Notes under the pieces: generated by a model
Databases searched by the model: none
The model's input: the letters and a program-made list of their open reading frames with translations, nothing else
What the model was told of the DNA's origin: nothing
Shown here: positions 16,887 through 27,721 of the stretch, one piece after another
Numbering within the stretch: the stretch's first letter is position 1
How the letters are laid out: each line of letters opens with the position of its first letter
Made by a program: the position numbers and the translations under genes
Assembly: GCA_029718625.1 (NCBI GenBank)
Contig: CM056389.1
Span: 8,921,264 to 8,985,263 of the forward strand
Reading direction: 5' to 3'
DNA length: 64,000 nucleotides
DNA from: Synaphobranchus kaupii
Taxonomy: Eukaryota; Chordata; Actinopteri; Anguilliformes; Synaphobranchidae

Positions 16887-19095
16887 TTACCAGCGTTTAT
16901 TTAAACCCGCTGGGAATATGGTGTTAAGTTTTCTAATCCAATGTCTTTCTGCTCTACGTCTGTCCTCTTGTGTCCAGTTTATGTTTGTTTGAAGACCCGA
17001 TATTTCTAGTGCGTCGAGTCCATGGTGTAGGAAGTGCGGCACTAGGTGTGTGTCCATTTCCCTATGGTTTTTAATGTTATATATGTGTTGTGCTAATCTA
17101 GTCCGAATTTCATTTCCTGTCTCCCCTACATATTTTACATTGCAGTGTTTGCACTGTATTGCATACACGCAGTTCTGTGTGTTTGCTGTAATTGTTTGTG
17201 TGATAAGATAGATTGTGTTTGTGGTGTTGTTCTTGATTGCCGTGCTCCGTCTGTGGAATGTCCGGCTTTGTGTGGGTGGGGCGTTAATCTCCGGCAGTTT
17301 ACTGCTGACCAGATAATCCTTCAGGTTCCGGTTCCTTTTGTATGCCGAAACGATCCTGTGTTCCCGCAGTAGATTAGTATTTTGTAAGGTCCTGGTGAGG
17401 TTTTGTTTAATTTTCCTGTTGGCTGTTTGGCTTAATTTTGAGTAAGTTGTGATGAGCGGAATTATTTTCCTCACGTCCCGTTGTTTTGGGGCCAAGAAGG
17501 TTTTCCGGATCTGTCTGAGGAAGGATCTGGAATATCCCCTTGGTTTTAACGCTTTGAATAGTGTTCTGGTTGCCTCCTCAAAATCTGCAGTTTGTGTGCA
17601 GATTCTCCTGAATCTTAGAAGCTGTGATTTAATTAAGCCTCCGAATGTGTGTTTTGGGTGGAGACTGTCTTTATGTAGGAGTGCATGTGTGTCCGTGTCC
17701 TTAAAGAACACTTTTGTGTCTAGAGTGTGTGTTTGGGGAAATGAGGGTCCTTTGTATGTGGTGGTGTCCAAAAAATCTATATGTTCACTGTGTGTGGTAT
17801 GTTTAATTGTTATAGATGTGTGGTGTGTGTTGAGGATTTGTATGAAGTGTTGGAAGTCTTCTGTGCTGTGTGTCCATGTTCCCCAAATGTCATCTAAATA
17901 TCTAAAGTAGTTTGTGGGGAGTTTGGGGCATTTTTTAAAAACCGTTTCCTCCCAGTGTGCCATGTAAATGTTGGCATACGCTGGTGCAAATTTTTTGCCC
18001 ATCGCTGTGCCGCTGATTTGGAGGAAGAATTCTTTGTTGAATTCAAAGTCGTTTTTTGTAAGGCTTATTTCCAGTAGCTGTAGGAGAATTGTGTCCGGTC
18101 GATTGTTGTCCGGGTGGGTGGGGGGTGGGTGGGGTGGGTGGGTTGGGGTTGGTGGGGTGGTGGGTGTTTGTGTAGAGGCTATCTATGTCGATGGTGAAAA
18201 GGGTGGCTTCCACCGGTATTTTAGCGTTTTTAATTTTGTGTATGAAATCGTATGTGTCTTTGATGTAGCTATTGTGTTTTGTTGATAGCGGATTGAGGAA
18301 AAAATCCAAGTATTCCGCTATTCTGTAGGACTCGCTGTTGCAGTCCGAAATAATAGGTCTCCCTGGCGGGACCTCGTACGGTACGCTCCAGGATTCCGGT
18401 GTCTTGTGTATTTTAGGGAGGAGGTAAAAAATTCTAGGTCGCGGGTTGTCCTCCCCCCTTAGGTAAAAGCTTTGCCGTTTTGTGATGTAATTATTTTCTA
18501 CGAGTGTCCGTATGATGGTGTGTATTTCCTGCGCTGTGTCCGGGTATATGGGTGCATTTAATTTTGTATAATGTGTCGTGTTGTTAAGTTGCCTGTAGGC
18601 CTCCTGCGTGTATTGTGCCCTGTCCATGATGACTATTGCACTTCCCTTATCCGCTGGTTTGATTATTATGTGTTTGTTTTTGGCCAGTCGAAGAAGTGCT
18701 TGGCTTTCTCCTCTGTTGAGGTTGTTTTCATCTCTGTGGGTTTGTGGATTAAGTGTTGTAATTAGTGTGTTGTTTTCTAGGATTAAGTGTGTGATTTCTG
18801 GAGGCATGTCTTCCGGTCTGGGTTCCCAGTTTGATTTAGGTGTGAAGGGTGTCTGTTCCCTGGTTTCCGCCTCCTCAAAGAATACTGCCAGTTTTAGTTT
18901 CCTGTGGAACTCCTGGACTTGTCCCCTGAGGGTCTGTTTTTGTTTTTTGCGGGTATTAACCGTGGGAATGAACGACAGACCCCTATCCAGAAGGCTGTAT
19001 TCATCCTGAGTGGGTGTATAATTGTTACTTAATAGTACTATATTTTTGTTCCCCTCCCTGTTTGTGCTTGGGTTTATGGGGATAGCTAGTTTAAA
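16887..19095 (-). pseudogene. PLE ORF2, unit 3 (disrupted RT)
   Basis: The C-terminal 371 aa (motif B, YLDD, GIY-YIG) and an N-terminal part with DKG and motif A are intact. About 50 bp between motif A and motif B has been replaced by a G/T-rich stretch of nearly equal length plus one base (18115-18167), which changes about 17 residues and shifts the frame. The frameshift heptamer at 19095-19089 is retained. A true mutation and a consensus error are both possible. Confidence 0.85.
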
Positions 19096-20968
19096 TGCTG
19101 CAGCCAGTGGTTGAGCATGTCAGTTGCTGTCCTATCCGTCCAGTGGATGTCGTCTGTTCCAGTGTCAAAGTCCGCCTCCGGAAGCTTTGGGATGTGTGGC
19201 ATGTTCCTGCGGATGTGCTCGTTCATTTCTTCCAGGTTTTCCTTCTGGCGGCACTGCAGGTTCCCGGAGTAGTTTATCAGCGGAATCCAGATCTCCGCTG
19301 ACGGGAATGTGTTTTTGGCTGCCCTCAGTGTGGTTTGGACTTGCTTGATGGCAGTTCTCTTGGGGTGCTGGTCCTTGTTGTTTATCCCAAAGGACAGGAT
19401 GACTCTCTGTACCTTAGGGTCCACTGCTGTTTTCTCCAGGAGCCCTGCTGCGTGTAGGAATGTTGCTCCAGGGTAGCTGTCGATCTGGAGATCTCCCCTG
19501 GAGTAGGATTGGATCCTGGAGAGGTTGGAGTCCCCCAGGATGATGTTCTGTTTTCTTACCGGGAGGATCCAATCCTGGACCTTCCTGGTGGATCTGGGGG
19601 TGTCGTGTGGGGTAGAAGGTCCCGTTTTCTGCTCTGGCTTCTCTGGTGTGGGGCTGAGGAGTTAGGGTTTGTGGGTGGGGTTGGTGTTAGGATTAGGGGT
19701 GGGGGTATGGTTGGGGTCAGGGTTGGGGGTAGGGTTCGTCCTGGGGTTGGGGTTAGGGTTAGGGTTGGGGGTGGGGTTCGTGCTGGGGTTGAGGTTAGGG
19801 TTAAGGTTGGAAGTAGGGTTCGTGCTGGGGTTGGGGTTAGGGTTGGGTTTAGGGTTGGGGGTAGGGTTTGTGCTGGGGTTGGGGTTAGGGTTAGGGTTGG
19901 GGTTGGGGTTGGGGTTAGGGTTGGGGGTAGGGTTCGTGCTGGGGTTGGGGTTAGGGTAGGGTTAGGGGTGGGGTTGTGGTTGGTTGTGGAGCGCCCTCTT
20001 GTGGTCCTCCGTTGTCGTTGCGGGAGCGGCTGTGGCTCAGTCTGCCAGTCCCCATCATTGTTGGTTGTGGAGCGCCCCCTTGTGGTGTTCCGGTGTCGTT
20101 GCGGGAGCGGCCGTCGCTCCGTCTGCCAGTCCTCATGGTTGTTGGTTGTGGAGCGCCCCCTGGTGGTGTTCCGGTGTCGTTGCGGGAGTGGCCGTCGCTC
20201 AGTCTCCCAGTCCCCATGGCCTCCCCCGGTTCTTCTGTACCTCCTCTGTGTAGGTGCAGGGCTTCTGGGGGAAGTTGTCTGCCTCAGGGCTGGCCACTCT
20301 TTTTGGTACTGGTTCTGGTGCCGGTCCTGGGGTGCTGTGGCCATGGTCCTCCATGTCCTGGGTGGGGGTGGTGGGGTGTCTGCCAGTGCTGCGTATCTGT
20401 TGCTTGTGGAGACTGTGTTTGTAGTGCTCCTCTGAGTGTTTGTGGGTGTAATTGTGCTTTCGGCTATGTCCAGGGTGGTTCGGTGTAGTTTCCTTCCAAA
20501 CTTCTTCCTTGCCCACCTGGTAGCCACCTGGAATGCTTCCGGCCAGTTTGTGAGGTGGATTCTCTTCAGTCTCTCCGTGAGTTGTTGCAGTATCATCTGG
20601 TAGTGTTCTTCCAGGATCTGCATACATGTGTGGAGCCAATTCAGTGCGTTTCCTGCCAGTTTCATCATGGTGTCCTCTGTGGGGGACGCCGGCCTCACCA
20701 GGGTAGCCAGTTCCCGCATCTTCCTTTGCAGGCTTGCTGGTGGAACAGTCTTCCCTCCGGTCACTGCAGTGTTCTGAAGGTGGTGTGTGGTCTGGATAAT
20801 CTTGAAGAGAATCCTGGTGGCTTCCGCAAAGGCTGCCATACTATTAGGTGTAGGTGCTGTGTTGTGTGGGTGTGGTGTTTTGGTATGTGTAAGCGGTGGT
20901 GCAGTCGGCGGTGCGGTTTTTGGCTGATTGGTAGCGTGCGTTGTTAACTCGAGGTTAACGCATACCAA
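19086..20968 (-). pseudogene. PLE ORF1, unit 3 (frameshifted)
   Basis: The N-terminal region, Arg-rich repeats and Pro/Thr linker (from 20968) and most of the esterase domain (to 19086) are present but in different frames. One extra G near 19597 and one extra T near 19668 lie just before the SGNH domain. Two linker substitutions also differ from units 1 and 2. Confidence 0.85.
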
Positions 20969-21230
20969 TCCAGCCTATACTTACCAAGACTGGTACCTTG
21001 TAGCTTAGTTGACACCGTTAGGTTTCCACTACAAGATAGCACAGTCCCTGTAGTGCCGTGTCTGTAGTACTCCTGGTCCGTGTACTGCAGCAGCGGCGTC
21101 TACTAGTAGTCAGCAGTTAAAACTGCAGTTTGTTTTTGCTTTTTAGAGAAGTTTTCCTCAGCAGGAGCGATTCTTCTATTCTTCTAGAAGAGTGTTCGTA
21201 GTCCTTGCTGCTTCTCCCAGGTAGTTCTAT

Positions 21231-21271
21231 GTGCACGACGTTTCGCCTTGTCTCAGGCTTCTTCAGGTGTG
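21231..21271 (-). ncRNA. Hammerhead-like ribozyme motif (unit 3 leader)
   Basis: Core identical to units 1 and 2; predicted cleavage between 21237 and 21236. Confidence 0.6.
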
Positions 21272-21695
21272 AGGTGGGTGCTGTTTTTGCACCGGTATTT
21301 ACGGTCCCTGAGAGGACCTGATTGAGACCAGTCTGAGACCGGTTTGGGGGAGGAGCCCCTTGAGAGGACCTGGTTGAGACCAGTCTGAGTCCGGTTTGGG
21401 GGAGGAGCCCCGTGGGGGGAGGAGTCCTGTTTGTCCCCGCGGTTTGTTTGTGTTCCTCTATGTTTTGTCCTGTTTAAAGGTATTTCCTGTTGTTGTGGTA
21501 TTTTTTGTGTTTACTTTGTGTGATTCTATCCCAGTTGTTAGTAATAACTGAAGGCGCTGGCTGGTTTAGGTTTTTAAGTTAAATCTTTATTTCCCAAGTC
21601 AACCCGTGTGAGGGCGCCTTGGGAAGGAAAGTTTGCGCTGGCCATTCAGGGTACTGCAACCTTTAAATTAGGAAGAATTTGGTCCCTACTTTGTT

Positions 21696-23907
21696 TTACC
21701 AGCGTTTATTTAAACCCGCTGGGAATATGGTGTTAAGTTTTCTAATCCAATGTCTTTCTGCTCTACGTCTGTCCTCTTGTGTCCAGTTTATGTTTGTTTG
21801 AAGACCCGATATTTCTAGTGCGTCGAGTCCATGGTGTAGGAAGTGCGGCACTAGGTGTGTGTCCATTTCCCTATGGTTTTTAATGTTATATATGTGTTGT
21901 GCTAATCTAGTCCTAATTTCATTTCCTGTCTCCCCTACATATTTTACATTGCAGTGTTTGCACTGTATTGCATACACGCAGTTCTGTGTGTTTGCTGTAA
22001 TTGTTTGTGTGATAAGATAGATTGTGTTTGTGGTGTTGTTCTTGATTGCCGTGCTCCGTCTGTGGAATGTCCGGCTTTGTGTGGGTGGGGCGTTAATCTC
22101 CGGCAGTTTACTGCTGACCAGATAATCCTTCAGGTTCCGGTTCCTTTTGTATGCCGAAACGATCCTGTGTTCCCGCAGTAGATTAGTATTTTGTAAGGTC
22201 CTGGTGAGGTTTTGTTTAATTTTCCTGTTGGCTGTTTGGCTTAATTTTGAGTAAGTTGTGATGAGCGGAATTATTTTCCTCGCGTCCCGTTGTTTTGGGG
22301 CCAAGAAGGTTTTCCGGATCTGTCTGAGGAAGGATCTGGAATATCCCCTTGGTTTTAACGCTTTGATTAGTGTTCTGGTTGCCTCCTCAAAATCTGCAGT
22401 TTGTGTGCAGATTCTCCTGAATCTTAGAAGCTGTGATTTAATTAAGCCTCCGAATGTGTGTTTTGGGTGGAGACTGTCTTTATGTAGGAGTGCATGTGTG
22501 TCCGTGTCCTTAAAGAACACTTTTGTGTCTAGAGTGTGTGTTTGGGGAAATGAGGGTCCTTTGTATGTGGTGGTGTCCAAAAAATCTATATGTTCACTGT
22601 GTGTGGTATGTTTAATTGTTATAGATGTGTGGTGTGTGTTGAGGATTTGTATGAAGTGTTGGAAGTCTTCTGTGCTGTGTGTCCATGTTCCCCAAATGTC
22701 ATCTAAATATCTAAAGTAGTTTGTGGGGAGTTTGGGGCATTTTTTAAAAACCGTTTCCTCCCAGTGTGCCATGTAAATGTTGGCATACGCTGGTGCAAAT
22801 TTTTTGCCCATCGCTGTGCCGCTGATTTGGAGGAAGAATTCTTTGTTGAATTCAAAGTCGTTTTTTGTAAGGCTTATTTCCAGTAGCTGTAGGAGAATTG
22901 TGTCCGGTCGATTGTTGTCCGGGTACTTCTCCATCCAGGTTTTAACTGCTGTTAGTCCCGCTGCTGTGTTTATGATGTTTGTGTAGAGGCTATCTATGTC
23001 GATGGTGAAAAGGGTGGCTTCCACCGGTATTTTAGCGTTTTTAATTTTGTGTATGAATCGTATGTGTCTTTGATGTAGCTATTGTGTTTTGTTGATAGCG
23101 GATTGAGGAAAAAATCCAAGTATTCCGCTATTCTGTAGGACTCGCTGTTGCAGTCCGAAATAATAGGTCTCCCTGGCGGGACCTCGTACGGTACGCTCCA
23201 GGATTCCGGTGTCTTGTGTATTTTAGGGAGGAGGTAAAAAATTCTAGGTCGCGGGTTGTCCTCCCCCCTTAGGTAAAAGCTTTGCCGTTTTGTGATGTAA
23301 TTATTTTCTACGAGTGTCCGTATGATGGTGTGTATTTCCTGCGCTGTGTCCGGGTATATGGGTGCATTTAATTTTGTATAATGTGTCGTGTTGTTAAGTT
23401 GCCTGTAGGCCTCCTGCGTGTATTGTGCCCTGTCCATGATGACTATTGCACTTCCCTTATCCGCTGGTTTGATTATTATGTGTTTGTTTTTGGCCAGTCG
23501 AAGAAGTGCTTGGCTTTCTCCTCTGTTGAGGTTGTTTTCATCTCTGTGGGTTTGTGGATTAAGTGTTGTAATTAGTGTGTTGTTTTCTAGGATTAAGTGT
23601 GTGATTTCTGGAGGCATGTCTTCCGGTCTGGGTTCCCAGTTTTGATTTAGGTGTGAAGGGTGTCTGTTCCCTGGTTTCCGCCTCCTCAAAGAATACTGCC
23701 AGTTTTAGTTTCCTGTGGAACTCCTGGACTTGTCCCCTGAGGGTCTGTTTTTGTTTTTTGCGGGTATTAACCGTGGGAATGAACGACAGACCCCTATCCA
23801 GAAGGCTGTAATTCATCCTGAGTGGGTGTATAATTGTTACTTAATAGTACTATATTTTTGTTCCCCTCCCTGTTTGTGCTTGGGTTTATGGGGATAGCTA
23901 GTTTAAA
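21696..23907 (-). pseudogene. PLE ORF2, unit 4 (frameshifted)
   Basis: The RT/endonuclease ORF is split by a one-base loss near 23057 just upstream of motif A. A three-base gain near 22975 is in frame. Single-base gains near 23641 and 23810 break the N-terminal extension. The slippery heptamer survives at 23907-23901. Confidence 0.85.
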
Positions 23908-24794
23908 TGCTGCAGCCAGTGGTTGAGCATGTCAGTTGCTGTCCTATCCGTCCAGTGGATGTCGTCTGTTCCAGTGTCAAAGTCCGCCTCCGGAAGCTTT
24001 GGGATGTGTGGCATGTTCCTGCGGATGTGCTCGTTCATTTCTTCCAGGTTTTCCTTCCTGGCGGCACTGCAGGTTCCCGGAGTAGTTTATCAGCGGAATC
24101 CAGATCTCCGCTGACGGGAATGTGTTTTTGGCTGCCCTCAGTGTGGTTTGGACTTGCTTGATGGCAGTTCTCTTGGGGTGCTGGTCCTTGTTGTTTATCC
24201 CAAAGGACAGGATGACTCTCTGTACCTTAGGGTCCACTGCTGTTTTCTCCAGGAGCCCTGCTGCGTGTAGGAATGTTGCTCCAGGGTAGCTGTCGATCTG
24301 GAGATCTCCCCTGGAGTAGGATTGGATCCTGGAGAGGTTGGAGTCCCCCAGGATGATGTTCTGTTTTCTTACCGGGAGGATCCAATCCTGGACCTTCCTG
24401 GTGGATCTGGGGTGTCGTGTGGGGTAGAAGGTCCCGTTTTCTGCTCTGGCTTCTCTGGTGTGGGGCTGAGGAGTTAGGGTTGTGGGTGGGGTTGGTGTTA
24501 GGATTAGGGGTGGGGGTATGGTTGGGGTCAGGGTTGGGGGTAGGGTTCGTCCTGGGGTTGGGGTTAGGGTTAGGGTTGGGGGTGGGGTTCGTGCTGGGGT
24601 TGAGGTTAGGGTTAAGGTTGGAGGTAGGGTTCGTGCTGGGGTTGGGGTTAGGGTTGGGTTTAGGGTTGGGGGTAGGGTTTGTGCTGGGGTTGGGGTTAGG
24701 GTTAGGGTTGGGGTTGGGGTTGGGGTTAGGGTTGGGGGTAGGGTTCGTGCTGGGGTTGGGGTTAGGGTAGGGTTAGGGGTGGGGTTGTGGTTGG
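23898..24794 (-). pseudogene. PLE ORF1 C-terminal part, unit 4
   Basis: Esterase-like domain and part of the Pro/Thr linker only. The N-terminal half was lost with the 5' truncation at 24794. A one-base gain near 24057 shifts the frame inside the SGNH domain. Confidence 0.85.
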
Positions 24795-24854
24795 GTTAGG
24801 GTTAGGGTTAGGGTTAGGGTTAGGGTTAGGGTTAGGGTTAGGGTTAGGGTTAGG
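24793..24854 (+). repeat. Canonical TTAGGG telomere tract, block 3
   Basis: About ten perfect TTAGGG units between the truncated 5' end of unit 4 and the 3' end of the next PLE copy. The last TTAGG is shared with the element terminus. Confidence 0.95.
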
Positions 24855-25854
24855 TTTTTAAGTTAAATCTTTATTTCCCAAGTCAACCCGTGTGAGGGCG
24901 CCTTGGGAAGGAAAGTTTTGCGCTGGCCATTCAGGGTACTGCAACCTTTAAATTAGGAAGAATTTGGTCCCTACTTTGTTTTACCAGCGTTTATTTAAAC
25001 CCGCCGGGAATATGGTGTTAAGTTTTCTAATCCAATGTCTTTCTGCTCTACGTCTGTCCTCTTGTGTCCAGTTTATGTTAGCTTGAAGACCCGATATTTC
25101 TAGTGCGTCGAGTCCATGGTGTAGGAAGTGCGGGTACTAGGTGTGTGTCCATTTCCCTATGGTTTTTAATGTTATATATGTGTTGTGCTAATCTAGTCCT
25201 AATTTCATTTCCTGTCTCCCCTACATATTTTACATTGCAGCGTTTGCACTGTATTGCATATACGCAGTTCTGTGTGTTTGCTGTAATTGTTTGTCTGATA
25301 AGGTAGATTGTGTTTGTGGTGTTGTTCTTGATTGCCGTGCTCCGTCTGTGGAATGTCCGGCTTTGTGTGGGTGGGGCGTTAATCTCCGGCAGTTTACTGC
25401 TGACCAGATAATCCTTGAGGTTCCGGTTCCTTTTGTATGCCGAAACGATCCTGTGTTCCCGCAGTAGATTAGTGTCTTGTAAATTCCTGGTGAGGTTCTG
25501 TTTGATTTTCCTGTTTGCTGTTTGGCTTAACTTTGAGTAGGTGGTGATGAGCGGAATTATTTTCCTCGCGTCCCGTTGTTTTGGGGCCAAGAAGGTTTTC
25601 GGATCTGTCTGAGGAAGGATCTGGAATATCCCCTTGGTTTTAACGCTTTGAATAGTGTTCTGGTTGCCTCCTCAAAATCTGCAGTTTGTGTGCAGATTCT
25701 CCTGAATCTTAGAAGCTGTGATTTAATTAAGCCTCCGAATGTGTGTTTTGGGTGGAGACTGTCTTTATGTAGGAGTGCATGTGTGTCCGTGTCCTTAAAG
25801 AACACTTTTGTGTCTAGAGTGTGTGTTTGGGAAATAAGGGTCCTTTGTATGTGG
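24850..25854 (-). mobile_element. Penelope-like retroelement, unit 5 (cut by assembly gap)
   Basis: The 3' kilobase of another copy, attached by its 3' end to TTAGGG block 3 and running into the N gap. It shares subfamily-diagnostic bases with the fragment at 6567-7090, not with units 1-4. Confidence 0.9.
24981..25854 (-). pseudogene. PLE ORF2 partial, unit 5
   Basis: Part of the RT and the GIY-YIG region are recognisable, with single-base indels near 25131, 25600 and 25831 relative to unit 1. Closeness to the contig end makes low base accuracy an alternative explanation. The 5' part is not assembled. Confidence 0.8.
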
Positions 25855-26354
25855 NNNNNNNNNNNNNNNNNNNNNNNNNNNNNNNNNNNNNNNNNNNNNN
25901 NNNNNNNNNNNNNNNNNNNNNNNNNNNNNNNNNNNNNNNNNNNNNNNNNNNNNNNNNNNNNNNNNNNNNNNNNNNNNNNNNNNNNNNNNNNNNNNNNNNN
26001 NNNNNNNNNNNNNNNNNNNNNNNNNNNNNNNNNNNNNNNNNNNNNNNNNNNNNNNNNNNNNNNNNNNNNNNNNNNNNNNNNNNNNNNNNNNNNNNNNNNN
26101 NNNNNNNNNNNNNNNNNNNNNNNNNNNNNNNNNNNNNNNNNNNNNNNNNNNNNNNNNNNNNNNNNNNNNNNNNNNNNNNNNNNNNNNNNNNNNNNNNNNN
26201 NNNNNNNNNNNNNNNNNNNNNNNNNNNNNNNNNNNNNNNNNNNNNNNNNNNNNNNNNNNNNNNNNNNNNNNNNNNNNNNNNNNNNNNNNNNNNNNNNNNN
26301 NNNNNNNNNNNNNNNNNNNNNNNNNNNNNNNNNNNNNNNNNNNNNNNNNNNNNN
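25855..26354. other. Assembly gap (500 N)
   Basis: Exactly 500 N's, a conventional scaffold gap of unknown true size. Sequence continuity and the relative orientation of the telomeric block and the rest of the window are therefore not established. Confidence 0.99.
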
Positions 26355-26358
26355 GACA

Positions 26359-26783
26359 CGAAAACCAAACCAGTGATTCGTTTGTCTGGCGAAACGAAGC
26401 TTCAGACGTCATTGATCACATGCTTTTGATCATACGAAACTAGCATCGGCACAGTGCTTTGAATTAAATCGCTTCACATTTTTGATGCATGCTCTGAAGC
26501 TTCGGGATCAAGCCTAACATCAACATGTTCTGTGCTATCGGCAAGGGGCGATAGCCCTCAAGCTCGCCCCTAGCCAATAGCCCTCAAGCTTGCCCCTAGG
26601 CAATAGCACAGAACATAGCGATGTTACACTTGCTCCCGAAGCTTCGGAGCATGCGTTGAAAATGTGAAGCGATTTAATTCAAAGCACTGTGCCGATGCTT
26701 GTTTCGTATGACCAAAAGCATGTGATCAATGACATCCGTAGCTTCATTTCGTCAGACAAACGAGTCACTGGTTTGGTTTTGGT
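26359..26783. mobile_element. Fold-back element with long inverted arms
   Basis: Two arms of about 190 bp form an imperfect inverted repeat (left 26359-26550, right 26595-26783; both include GGTTTGGTTTT at the outer end). They surround a short G/C-rich centre with two tandem copies of an ATAGCCCTCAAGC word. There is no coding capacity. The left flank is in the gap, so no target duplication can be checked; it is probably a MITE. Confidence 0.75.
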
Positions 26784-27254
26784 GACGCATTTCTGCATTG
26801 GGTTTGAAGCAAGTTGTAGGCTATATTTGAAGATGTGGTGTGGTACAATCACATTCGGTGTCAGTAACAAACTTCACAGCCGAATTGAAACTCAACTCTA
26901 AAATACACATGGATGACACTTATTGAGCCTTCATACATTTTTTGGCATCATGCTAAAAACGAAACAAAAATTTGTTAACCTGCCAATTTACAATCCCGGA
27001 AATGACAGCATAACGACGGTGTAATTTTAGGAACTTTCCTGTAATTTCCACAAGTATGCTGTACCTAAGAGGAAATTAATGGGAAATGACAGCCTGAATT
27101 TAAAAATTACAACATAACGACAGCTAATATCTTGTTATTTCCTCTAGAAAGTATGCTATACCTCCACATATTTATTGTGTAAGAACCGATAAATTTATGG
27201 AAACAGAAAATTAAAAACGACTTCCGGAAATTAGGCCATAACAGAAAATGTTTT
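26784..27254. other. No gene recognised
   Basis: A/T-rich sequence. A diverged direct repeat of roughly 100 bp is visible (CATAACGACGG near 27010 and CATAACGACAG near 27113, each followed by AGTATGCT). Nothing coding. Confidence 0.5.
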
Positions 27255-27312
27255 CATTTACATTTTAGTCATTTGGCAGACGCTGTTATCCAGAGCGACA
27301 TACATTAGTGCA
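27255..27312 (+). repeat. Widespread fish repeat fragment
   Basis: Contains GGCAGACGCTGTTATCCAGA followed by GCGAC, a highly repeated module in teleost genomes, here as a short isolated fragment. Confidence 0.55.
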
Positions 27313-27589
27313 TTTTCAAACTAGGATAAATATTTTGTAATATTTTTGTAAATATTTTTACAAAAGTCCTGCAGCGTAGCTGGCAGGCACCTGCAGCGGA
27401 CCTGGCAGGTATATCACCCAGAGAGAGGCTGTACGGTGCGTAGCAGATTGCAGTTAGCAGGCTGTTTGTGGTAGGAGTGTTTGTTGGGGTATTTGTTTTG
27501 TGGGCCCAACCAGTATTGCGTTTTATTATAACTGTTTTAACTTCTTATTAACATGGTTCACCTCTAATTTACTTTTTATGTTATGTCTT

Positions 27590-27665
27590 TCTATGTCTTA
27601 TGTAAGCACTTTGAGTTCCCTTGTGTATGAAATGTGCTATACAAATAAACTTGACTTGACTAGGA
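27590..27665 (+). repeat. L2-type LINE/SINE 3' tail
   Basis: Contains CACTTTGAGTTCCCTTGTG, then GTGCTATACAAATAAACTTG, ending in TTGACTTGACT: the usual 3' tail with short tandem ending of fish L2-clade LINEs and dependent SINEs. Confidence 0.65.
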
Positions 27666-27721
27666 CAAAGTGCATTAAAACAACCCTAAAAGGTAAATAC
27701 GATTTCAAGCACCAGGCGTAG

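Larger units (their letters stand above)
16757..21565 (-). mobile_element. Penelope-like retroelement, unit 3 (full length, damaged)
   Basis: 4809 bp, joined head to tail to unit 2 with the same junction. Organisation is complete. It carries a 51-bp G/T-rich replacement inside the RT domain (18115-18167) and two single-base gains in ORF1 (near 19597 and 19668), so both ORFs are broken. Confidence 0.92.
21566..24794 (-). mobile_element. Penelope-like retroelement, unit 4 (5'-truncated)
   Basis: Joined head to tail to unit 3. It contains the 3' end, all of ORF2 and the C-terminal part of ORF1, then stops at 24794, at the edge of the telomere-like linker tract of ORF1. TTAGGG repeats follow immediately. 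The leader and hammerhead-like motif are absent. Confidence 0.92.

Noticed and set aside
25576..26429. ORFs crossing the N gap
   Set aside because: They consist mostly of unknown residues and reflect absence of sequence, not coding.
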